This document shows, piece after piece, positions 21,541 to 30,693 of a DNA stretch of 64,000 nucleotides. Source of the DNA: Oscheius dolichura (Eukaryota > Nematoda > Chromadorea > Rhabditida > Rhabditidae); NCBI GenBank assembly GCA_932521035.1, contig OW051497.1:3410001-3474000 (forward strand). Reading direction: 5' to 3'. Under the pieces are notes generated by a model. It saw only the letters and a program-made list of their open reading frames with translations, had not been told where the DNA came from and did not search any database. Numbering within the stretch: position 1 is the stretch's first letter; every line of letters begins with the position of its first letter. The position numbers were made by a program, and so were the translations under genes.

Positions 21541-23010
21541 CCATCTTATTAAAGGAGAAGTAATCTTCCACCGGATCTTCCAGCCATTTGGATGTAGGAA
21601 TAGCCTCCCTGCTCCAGGAGATCTGGTCCAAAACCGAGAGCAACCAATTTGATTCGTTTAAGACGAAGCTAAAATAAATTGTAGGTGAGAGGTGTTACTG
21701 GCACCTTTGCGGTTGCATTTACGGTGTCCAAGAGCACGGTCTGTTTGTCCGTCTCCCCATCCACCACTGGTAGTCCGTCGGTGATCAACTGCCACCTGCT
21801 TCTGGCTACCATCTTGCTAAAACATTGCCCACTCCATATAATTTCGTTGTCTCTTACGTCGAACATTTCAACCGCTTTGTCGAGTGCGGCAGGAGTGTTG
21901 GTGTAGCCAGCATCGAAGTCCGTTGGGATAATTTGTTGGAACTGACTGGTAGACTAGCCGGTTGGCAGCCATTTAGCAAAGGTTACGTTCGTGGCATACT
22001 TGATGAATCCAACGTTAACATTGTTTGGAAGTAGACTTGCTCCAGATCTCAGGAAATTAACCAGCTATAATCATAAAGAATGTGAAAAGGCGCCACCTAT
22101 CGACGGCCAATTTCTAACCTGAATCGACTGAGAAGGGTCTACGATAAAGATGATAGAGAGAGTTTTCTTGAGGGATTGCCAAGGCTCTTTTAGAATGCAT
22201 TTCTCGCCCTGAAGTGGGGATGAGTCGACCCTTTTCTGTAACCATTTTGTAATTATTCCTGTCCAGTGCGTCGCTCTCTCTAATATCAATGTAGCCCTCT
22301 CTACAGACGCATTTTCCATTCTGACCTACGGCGTCCTTATTCTGGCAGACAACAGGACCCGGTCCTGGGTTGGGCTTCGATGCGGGAAGTTGTTTCGATC
22401 TCTTACATATGTAGCCAGGCACCCGAACCGTGACAACTTATATATTGGAAGCAGAACGGCCTCGATTTAAAGGTGCGGTGCTAAAAAGGGTTGTCGACAA
22501 ATCGAAGGACAACTTACGACGAGACAATACATTGGAAGTGGGTAAAGTTTATAGTTGTAACCATAAAACGGAAGAGGTAATTGCATAGCACCATTGACGG
22601 GATCCCATGTGTCGTTAGGATTTCCTTTAAAACCAGTCAGTAGAGCCTCGTTGGGCATATCATATTCAGACTCCTTGCCAACGAAAGAAGCTCGGTTTAA
22701 TGCTGGTTGACACAGTTAGACAGCTATACTGAAGACCTACTTACCATGATCAGACGCGCACGAGCCGTTCCTCCTGTGGCAATGTCTCCTCCTAGATTCC
22801 GACATTTCTTCCGTATGTCGTCCATAATTACTCGCGCTTTGGGAGTATCAGAATGTTTGTAACACATAAAAAGCTATAAATAGCACTGGAAGTCAAATTT
22901 AACCCAGCCAGGCTCGCAGGTTAGATCTTAAAAGGGAAGACATTGGACATGAAGTAGGGATAAAACTTTGTGCGTAGACAATTCCGACCAGTAGGAACAA
23001 AGATATATTA
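21541..23010 (-). pseudogene. C-type lectin plus vWA domain gene, decayed copy 2
   Basis: A hydrophobic leader (ISLFLLVGIVYAQ) near 23000 lacks an in-frame ATG. The lectin domain follows (CEPGW, MCYKHSDTPKARVIMDDI, KKCRNLGGDIATGG, ending GYICKR), then a cysteine-rich linker (CQNKDAVGQNGKCVCREGY) and a vWA domain with the MIDAS motif in IIFIVDPSQSIQ, followed by VNVGFIKYATNVTFAKWLPT, TNTPAALDKAVEMFDV and WQLITDGLPVVDG. Lesions: a TAG after KWLPTG, a donor site changed to ATAGGT where copy 1 has GTAAGA, and a frameshift of two missing bases after SYIQ relative to copy 1. The TAG could be removed as a 33-nt intron, so partial function cannot be excluded. The lesions differ from copy 1. Confidence 0.6.
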
Positions 23011-23072
23011 TCGCTCAGAAGAAAAGAGACCTTAGGATACGGTCGTCTTTATAGAACACGGGAATTATTGCT

Positions 23073-24073
23073 GTGAAAAACTATAAACCCCCATCCTCTG
23101 GATCTTTTGGCGCTTCTAATAAAATCTTTTTAGATCCACTAGGCGTCCGTAAGGCCAACTTTGTCAGGAATAGAATACAAAAAATGGAAACGATGATCAT
23201 GATCAATAAGGAATTTTCATCCATTCATCCACACACTGCAGATTGGGAGAAGTAGCCAATGACCGAAACCTTATAGATTTCTGGTTTTGGTGCTGGTTGT
23301 GCTGTGCTGTAAGAATTGTGCTGTTCGCAAGTAGCGACCAACAAGAATCAGGAAAACAAAGCTCTAGAAACCTGAAGTTCAACCTAATTGCTCCTTTGCA
23401 AAAAGAGGCACTGAGATCAGAAGGACCTCGACGTCTCCAATTATGAAGGATGTAATAATAAGCTACAGGTTTTAGCACGACATTTTCGTCTTCTTCGCCT
23501 TGAGTTTGCTCCAACACTCTTGCCCACTTTTTATTTACCGCCCGTTGAATCATCGCAGGCTTTCTAATACAGAACTGTGTCATATTTCGCCGTTTTCAGT
23601 CTTTTCCTAGCGTGGTGTTCCATCGATAAGTTTCCTTTCCCGAAAAGAACTGGCACTGTTTGGCGGCAAACCATTATTTTGCCTGGTTTGATAGCTCTTC
23701 ACAAATTTTTGATTAAATAAACCTATTTACAGCCTCAGTGGCCCCAACCAGATGATGTGATAAGTGAAGGGGGATCTTGTTCATTAAACGAAGTAAGCTT
23801 CCAGATATTCTTATAATAAGATTTTAGGTAAATATGGAAAAAGAAGACTCTTCCTGTGTAGCTACCATATGCCACTATTTTATCACATGTATTCGCAGAC
23901 CTCCCAAACCGCTATCTCCTCTTGATAGTATTGGAAATGATGCGGCGTCGAACTCTCTCTGTTGTTCTGCATCCGCTATCTTTTCAGATATTTCGGCAGA
24001 TATAGAAGCTGACGATGAAGCAAATTCTTGGGAAAGTTCTAGTGATGAGTCAGACTGTGAAACGAAGCTATAA
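23073..24073 (+). CDS. Uncharacterised gene; 3' exons clear, 5' model uncertain
   Basis: The final two exons are convincing: one starting PQWPQPDDVISEGG after a TTACAG acceptor, and one from about 23828 reading VNMEKEDSSCVATICHYF and ending in a serine/aspartate-rich tail SWESSSDESDCETKL. An upstream piece reading SYFAVFSLFLAWCSIDKF joins in phase through a donor at GGCACT|GTTTGG. Further 5', MKNYKPPSSGSFGASNKIFL and KPEVQPNCSFAKRGTEIR look coding but their junction is out of phase, so the start is unsure and an error or lesion is possible. There may be one membrane segment. The acidic C-terminus resembles a casein-kinase-2 target. No family is recognised. Confidence 0.4.
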
Positions 24074-24381
24074 ACTTACTCCTAGTACAAAGTATTTCTA
24101 ATACGCTGTTGTTTTACTAAACCCCGAAGGAACAAGGCATACACTCTTACACATAGTGAAATTCATTCAGTCAAAATCAATACATGCAGCATATCATTCG
24201 TTAAATATTATTGATGCATTCTAGAGAATCGCCTTCGTTGAAACACTTCGCAATCTACTCGCTTAACCTGTGAGATTTCCGACCCTCTTAATTCCATGTT
24301 CAAAATTCCCGATGCCCGGCTATCCATCTCCATCCTGTCAAAACTTCCCCCTTTTGGATTATTATTAGAAAACACAAAAAA

Positions 24382-24621
24382 ATGGTTAGATTATGCAACC
24401 AAAACCCAAACGGTGCTCCTAATTCTTGCTTTTCAGACAAAGACAGATGGCAGTTTGAGCAACTTGACGAAAAGGAGTATGCCTTTCCCTCCGATGTCCT
24501 GAAAACCATTGGCGGTCACTTTGGAAAGTTTAAAGTATGCCTTGTTAAAATTAGAATTCAAGAAATCAAAAACAACGTAACAATTCAACTTAAAGAAAAA
24601 CGAAGAACAGAAGGAGACTGA
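24382..24621 (+). CDS. Possible small protein or terminal exon
   Basis: A 79-codon frame reads MVRLCNQNPNGAPNSCFSDK, then QFEQLDEKEYAFPSDVLKTI and a lysine-rich end. It may be the last exon of a short gene whose 5' part includes the frame at 24296. An in-exon CTTTTCAG offers an alternative acceptor. There is no recognisable domain. The composition is protein-like, but support is weak. Confidence 0.3.
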   Translation: MVRLCNQNPNGAPNSCFSDKDRWQFEQLDEKEYAFPSDVLKTIGGHFGKFKVCLVKIRIQEIKNNVTIQLKEKRRTEGD

Positions 24622-25107
24622 TGAACTATTAAAAAAGGGCATTTTCTTTTGTTAAATATTTGTGGAAATTTAGAGACACTGGAAATTCAAAGACAAGGAG
24701 GAATTGGGCATGACCATGCACGTCCTGTGGCAGAAAACCTGACGATGACCTTTCTCGTATAGGTAAGATGCCAAGCCGCATACTGAGAGTGCCGATTGAA
24801 ATTTATATTTCAACATCATTTTGTGATCTTTTGTGATACTAGTTTGATAATTTTTTTGTGAATTAAGGGTTTTTGTGAATTAAAGGGTAATCTTTTCCGG
24901 TGTCATTGGTATGTGCACTTGTATTCATTCTTATGTTATTTAGTAAACCACATTAGCCAGGTTAACCTTTTAATTAATGCTTTTGGGAAACGGTCATGGG
25001 AGAAAATTAATCACTTAGCCCTGGCGGCATCTACATCCTAAATCAAATCGTCTAGAACCACAACGGCAGGATTCGCCCTTTCGTATGCTGTCTCGTGCCG
25101 AATTTAA
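24622..25107. other. Intergenic, putative promoter of the Cys-loop receptor gene
   Basis: AT-rich with a partial direct repeat (GTGAATTAAGGGT / GTGAATTAAAGGGT near 24858-24890). No gene or RNA seen. Confidence 0.4.
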
Positions 25108-27012
25108 ATGTATCGGCTTAATTTTTACTATTTTTATTTTCTTCTTTTGGTGGCTGTTGTTGCAAATCTACCAAGCGGTATGTACTGCATTCGATGACTT
25201 GGAAAAATAAGTTTAGTACGGGGAGGTACTTCGAGTACATCGCACGCACTCTTCGCCAAGCTCTTCTCCCAATACAACCGGCACATTCGTCCTGTGGTTA
25301 ACTCGAGCCACCTAACTGTCGTCGAGATGGACTGCAGTCTGAGGGGAGTCCTTGGAACAGTCAGTTTCTGACCCTCGGAGGGTAAACATATTCAGGATGC
25401 TGTTCACCAAACTATTGCCATCAAAGAGTGGCTGAGAATGTACTGGGTCGACGAATTCCTTCAATGGAACCCGGAAGACTTTGATGGGATAAGGGAGGTG
25501 AAGGTACCAAGGAGTATGATCTGGCTTCCTGATGTTACTCGTATTGACCTGTAGGGCCTAGAAAGGGTGACGACTAGTCTTTTAGAGTCAGTATGGTCCA
25601 AGCCGTTGAGGACGACAGGTCCTTTGTAATAATCGACTACAATGGTAGAGTCCGTCATTCCATAGGCCAGTTACTTAAGGTGTACTGTGACTACAGCATT
25701 GCTATGTAGAGTTCATCTTCGGTAACGATACTGGAGAATAAAAATTTAGGTTTCCCTTCGATCATCAAAATTGTACTATTCACTACGAATCATGGCATTC
25801 TACTGAAAAAGAGGTGAAGCTGGTTGTGAGTCAAACGGAACCTGATATTTCTAACTACCGCCCCAGTACGGGTGAGAGGAAGTCCATCAAAGACCGTTGC
25901 TGTTCAGAATGGGAGCTCATTTCCTATTCCAGTAGAACTAGTACCGTACTCTACGGTACTATTCTTCATGATAGAACGAGCCAGGTTTTCTACGACATAG
26001 TCATAAGGAGAAGGTTTTTCCGCTACATCCTTAGAGATACCGTTCTCCAGGTCACACTACTACGTAGTGAGCTTCATGCTTCCCTGTTTTATAATTATGG
26101 AACTGTCATTGCTTGGTCTTTTCTCTCCAACTAACGATGCTGGAGAACATTCTGAGAAAGTTACAATGGGATTGACCAGCTTGCTCTCAATGACCGTATT
26201 ACTCTTGATGATCTCCGAAAGCTTACCAAAAACCAACCAAGGACTCCCTTTACTGGGTATATTGTGCCAACAGTAGGGCATGCCAGAACTTTCAGGCGTT
26301 TTTGTACTCGTGGAGATTTGTATAGGAGCACTGGCTACGGCGACTACTGTATATGTATGTCACATGCAAAGTAAGCAGCTATTCTAGGAGTTGGGGGAGG
26401 GGGTGGATTCATTACAGACATACAATATAGAGCAACTGTTTAAGCAAGTTCCCTTCCTATCCGTTAACCGAACATTTGAACATACTTTACCTATATGACC
26501 ATTTTAACGTATTGAATACTTTTTAGGCGGTTGGCGGAAAGGAATAACCGTCCCTCTGTTCCTTCGCTACCTTGAGACGTGGTCCCCCACAGGAAAGAGG
26601 TGGGCCAATTGGTGAAACGTGTAAAACAGTTGAAGAATAAGGTCGACAAGAAGAATTTCTGACGGAGAGGTCTTCGCAGAACAGTGGCGCTATTCGAGCA
26701 GTACGCAATTTGGACGGGTGCCCCCACCCTATGTCAACTAACCTCGGTAATTTCAGGAAGGCGAGAGAAAGACCGGTCTCTTTGCACAAATAGGAAACTT
26801 TGAGTCCAATATGCGAATGATTTCGGCTAGTTTGCAAAAGTATGTGACCATTTAAAGGAGTTAACCTTGTTTCTAGAAGGAATGCCCTCGACCGCCACCG
26901 TCTGAAATGGGCGGCTGCTTGTGAACAACTCGACCGCGCCCTGCTCCTGCTGTTCCTCTCCACAAATACCCTTTTCTTTGTGGGAATCCTCATTGTTGGT
27001 TATTCAGCTTGA
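25108..27012 (+). CDS. Cys-loop ligand-gated ion channel subunit, nicotinic acetylcholine receptor-like, non-alpha
   Basis: No long open frame exists, but twelve exons split by eleven introns (several 30-44 nt) join in phase to about 476 residues. A signal peptide (MYRLNFYYFYFLLLVAVVA) leads to the ligand-binding domain: FSQYNRHIRPVVNSS, IKEWLRMYWVDEFLQWNPED and MIWLPDV. The Cys loop is CDYSIAMFPFDHQNC, with exactly 13 residues between cysteines, followed by ESW and EWELI. TM1 is YYVVSFMLPCFIIMEL, TM2 EKVTMGLTSLLSMTVLLLMI with glutamate at the cation-selective position, TM3 VFVLVEICIGALATATTVY, then an intracellular loop and TM4 (RALLLLFLSTNTLFFVGIL). Loop C has no vicinal cysteine pair, so it is a non-alpha subunit or a divergent nematode group. 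It should form pentameric cation channels. AATAAA follows the stop by 8 nt. Confidence 0.92.
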
Positions 27013-27019
27013 AGCCACT

Positions 27020-27025
27020 AATAAA
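27020..27025 (+). terminator. Polyadenylation signal of the Cys-loop receptor gene
   Basis: AATAAA begins 8 nt after the TGA stop, implying a very short 3' UTR. Confidence 0.6.
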
Positions 27026-27634
27026 AGAACCGCTGTTTACACATCTGTTCACCCGCTAAAAATCAAATCTTCAACCTGTCAGCTATTTTTTTCATCTGTT
27101 TATTACTGATGCGGCCACCGGCTCCTGGTCAAGGTGGGAAGAGGAAGCGACCTCTTTCTAAGTCTCTTTTTTACCGCTGCTCTCTGCTCGTTTGACCAGT
27201 CAGCTGCCCCTTTTTTCTGTTTGTTCTGACCGGTCCTAAGGACGACTACATTTCATGCATTCCGCCACGGGGTGCACCTTTGCCAATTTCGTCGTTTACC
27301 TAACCTCTCATGTACCGAACATGGCCTTTCTTGTTGTTGGTTTTTGGAGATTTGGATAGAATGATGGCATATCCTCCCTGATGAGTCACCGGTTGCTCCC
27401 AGAGCGGACCGGTTCTCTTACGGAAGTGTGGTGGACGTTGTGCTCTAAACAAAACATCCGCTGTCTATGCAACGAGAGCATCTCTGCCGATCCTCTATTA
27501 TCTCCATTTACCCAATTGAATGTTCTTTCTGTTCTTCCCCCAATCTCTAGCTCTTCCTATTTTTGACACTTGTCTTGTTCTCGCAGATTGGGTCTACCGG
27601 TTCTCCTTCTCTTTGAGTCTCTCCAAGTTGGCCG
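27026..27634. other. Intergenic region
   Basis: C/T-rich DNA without a supported gene; a 61-codon frame at 27381-27566 has no features. It presumably contains the promoter of the secreted protein at 27635. Confidence 0.4.
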
Positions 27635-28995
27635 ATGTGGTTCTTGCTCGTCTTCATTGCTGTTGTTGGCAGCATGAGCCAACCTAAGAAAGAACCCAAT
27701 CGTAAGTGTTTCCAGTTTCGCCAAACACCCAAAAATTGAAGATACCATTGTCCAACACGGAGAACTTTCTCAAAATGATAGTGAAATCACGCTCTTAATC
27801 AATTCTACTTATGAAATTATTGAAGGATTGGAGGTAAACAGAAAGGTATAGCGATGAGAAAGTTTAGAATAATGCGACTGATGTTGAAAATGAGACAGAC
27901 ATTACTTCAGAAGAGAAACCCGCGGAAAATCCAAAACTGAGAAGTTTCAACAGGTTACAGAAGTAAAAAAATCTCATGTGCTATAGAAATTATCACCTTC
28001 TAGACTTCAACCTGTCACAAAAGAGCCAAGATCAACAGTTCCTTCCTGTAAAACGTTTTCCACCAGAGAGAAGTACACAATGCTGGAAGGTGTAGGCGGT
28101 AGAAATCAGGTACGGCTGAACCTTGTCTATAAAATGGTTGCAGATGCTTATGGCAGAAACTCCCGAAGAGGCGTCCCGTGGTTTTGTCCACGTCTACCCT
28201 CAGGGCCCGCCGGAGAATGACGCTGTCGACTTTGGCACAATGTCCGTAGAAAAAGGAGAACCCACAGTAATGTTCCTATTTGCATGAAAACACATGATTT
28301 AGACAATTAATCCATTAGCATGTGATGACAAGTGTCAGTTGATAAAGAAAACGTTGACGGAAGCCTCCCTCGGTCAGCAATTTAGAGCAGCTATGAGCTC
28401 TGTATGGAGTGACGCGGGGCAACCCGAAGTTGATGAAGGTTTCGTGACTGCTGGTTGTTATTTAGGTGATCACCCTTTTTGCACTGATATTAATTCGATC
28501 AGAAACATTTATTCCTCTTGGAAACTGCACAGAATTAGGAGAAGAAGCCTCCTGGGGTTATGAGCATCTCTGTTCGGGTAAGTCTTCTCATTCCACAAAT
28601 GAAACGACCGATTCAGAATGTCGAGGTGTTTATATGATGAGCACAAATTGTTTTCCGAAGTTTTTAAATGCCGTGCAATGCAATAACAAAGAGCTGGGAT
28701 GTATTTTTAACACCTTCTCGAGCAAGGCGCACGGTGTGTGTCAGATGCAGACCCTTGTTCTAAATGTGCTCCGTAATAGGGGAGATAAATCCTGTGAAGA
28801 TTGGATAGTTGAATCAATTCAGGTAAACCCCACCGTTTTCCGACACAGTCCTTTTTCAGCTCCCGGTTGCTTGTCAGTGCATGTTGAGTAAGTCCTCCTG
28901 GCTCCGGTCTAGTCCTCCAAAGGAGCTCTAACTTGTTTCTTTTGTCTATACAAAGTGTTTATATTTCAACATTCCCCAACACGGGTTCATATTAA
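27635..28995 (+). CDS. Secreted N-glycosylated, cysteine-containing protein of unknown family
   Basis: About nine exons join in phase to some 320 residues. A signal peptide MWFLLVFIAVVGSMSQ is followed by a linker with several N-glycosylation sequons (NHT, NDS, NST, NAT, NET) and S/T/E/K-rich sequence, then YTMLEGVGGRNQMLMAE. The C-terminal part has about fifteen cysteines in a regular pattern: NPLACDDKCQLIKKTL, TAGCYLETFIPLGNC, GYEHLCSECRGVYMM, NAVQCNNKELGC, GVCQMQTL and LPVACQCMLS. It resembles nematode secreted cysteine-rich ectodomains in general, but I cannot assign a family. One junction uses CTTCTAG at 28004 rather than the earlier TATAG, because only this keeps phase. The first intron ends in an AAG acceptor. 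It is convergent with ALG14. Confidence 0.72.
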
Positions 28996-29146
28996 ATTAT
29001 TTGATAACCAAATGGTTTATAATACCGCAAGCAAGCAATTTACCAGTCTTGAAGTAGATGGGACCGGCGGGGAATATGTACAGAGACTAGTTATTATAGC
29101 AAGAATGTTGCCCGTAAATATAAATAACTTAAGAAATATTAAAAGC

Positions 29147-29152
29147 AATAAA
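29147..29152 (+). terminator. Polyadenylation signal for the secreted-protein gene
   Basis: AATAAA 152 nt past the TAA at 28995 and only 38 nt from the 3' end of the convergent ALG14 coding sequence. Confidence 0.45.
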
Positions 29153-29189
29153 ATATAAATAAATAAGTAAGAGACCGTTGTAAATACGA

Positions 29190-30433
29190 ATCATTCGTCT
29201 TTTGATGATGGTAAGTCTTCTACCAGTTTTGTCCTGGGGTATTTCTCGTGTAACTGTGGCCATTGGACGATAACCTCATCAGCTAAGCCCGCATAGTAGA
29301 GAATGGCACCTGAAACAGAAATTGTAATAATCTGTCACAAGAAAAATGTTTTAGGCTCCATGCTCTGGTGACAGTAAGGTTTTCAACATGTCAGTCACGG
29401 AAATATCGGTTGTTCAGGCCCTGTTGAGAACTTTATGGTACAATTTTCTAGAAGGAATCCGGCTCTTTTATGCTTTTTCTTTAAGACCATCAGTTAAACC
29501 TTAGAGAGAAAAGAAGAAAATAATCAGAAAGTCTCCTTACCTGAGAGGGACATTGTCTCAACACGGCATATCGATTCCTCGTAAATGATGCAAGTATCCG
29601 TCAGTCTTACCATATCCAAGAGAGCAGCCATAAAAGCAATCGGAATGCATGTTCCCGGTCCATTCAATAGGAGAAGGTCAGGCCTGCAAATTTTCTTACT
29701 GTACTGGATGCTATCAACAGGTCTGTTTTTTGAATTTACGGACTTCTTCGTCAAGAAAAAGAGGAAACACGTAGGTCAACCGGTTCAGAATACCCATCAG
29801 TTTATCACTACGAGAGAAAAAAAAGGTTCCTTGATCGATGGCTGTTTATCAACGGTGGGTTCGTGTTCCCAAACAGAACCACTCCGAGGAAAAAGTTCCT
29901 AGTGAATAATAGAAAAACAAAGAGAACAAAGATAGCGGAAACTCACTTGTGCTTCCAAACCAAGAAGAAACAGAAATACGTTGCGTACATCGTGGATAGG
30001 ACGGATGATGGATAGCTCTGACCCACTTCGCGACTTCTGGGGACAAACTCGACATTAACCTCTGCTCCATTATGATCTTTTTCAAAAGTTCGAACCTGTA
30101 ACAATTAATAAATTACTTCCTAACAGAAATCCTACCTTATCCTCGCTGATTTGATCCGTGTCGGCTATGATATAGGTGCGGGGAGTGTACACTTTGTCAT
30201 CCATGTGTTTCAGCAACTCGAGCATTTCTGTTGTGTGGCCTGAATGAGGTGTTCTCCATAAATAAATATCTTATCTTACCTCCTGAACCAATGACGGACA
30301 TGATCTTGACCTTCTTCCGTTGCATGAAAGATTTGCCATTTGAATGCCGTACCAGATAGCAGATATACCCGGTAACGAGGAATACTCCCAAGAGGATGGT
30401 GGCCAAAACATAGAAGAATAGAACGAAGTTCAT
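29190..30433 (-). CDS. alg14: ALG14, membrane subunit of the UDP-GlcNAc transferase for N-glycan assembly
   Basis: Five exons join in phase from ATG at 30433 to TGA at 29190, about 220 residues. An N-terminal membrane anchor (MNFVLFFYVLATILLGVFLV) precedes the GT-B Rossmann half: VKIMSVIGSGGHTTEMLELL (the conserved GSGGHT loop), YIIADTDQISEDK, then the R-x-REVGQSY motif (FVPRSREVGQSYPSS), LLLLNGPGTCIPIAF, IIYEESICRVETMSLSG and the end ADEVIVQWPQLHEKYPRTKL. These match ALG14, which anchors the catalytic partner ALG13 to the cytosolic face of the ER to add the second GlcNAc to dolichol-PP-GlcNAc. The length is normal for the family. ALG13 is not in the window. Confidence 0.94.
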
Positions 30434-30560
30434 CCTGGAAGAGAGTAGTTTGCGGGATGGAACGGCGAAAAAAAACCGGCAATTTGCATCGGTGTAGTTC
30501 TTATCAAGCAACTACGATAGAAAGAAAGCTAGAATACAGGAAAGTCCAGAAAAGAAGGCC

Positions 30561-30693
30561 AACACTCTCCCTCACCACGGTGATATCACTATGGTGAGGG
30601 GTTTTCGCGCATTTTACTAAGCCAGGAAAATTGGAGAGTTTGAGAAAGTTGATGATATCACCATGGTGAGTTTTTGTGGTGAGGGAGAGTGTT
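30561..30693. mobile_element. MITE-like element with 18-bp perfect terminal inverted repeats
   Basis: AACACTCTCCCTCACCAC at 30561-30578 is the exact reverse complement of 30676-30693. The 133-bp interior has two sub-terminal related blocks (GATATCAC and ATGGTGAG near both ends), giving further inverted symmetry. There is no coding capacity. No convincing target-site duplication is visible in the immediate flanks. The structure fits a miniature inverted-repeat transposable element; a stable-hairpin RNA is the alternative. Confidence 0.75.

Noticed and set aside
25200-26300. Initial impression that the Cys-loop receptor was a pseudogene full of stop codons
   Set aside because: Every stop falls inside a GT...AG segment of 30-45 nt, and the exons join in phase into a complete receptor.
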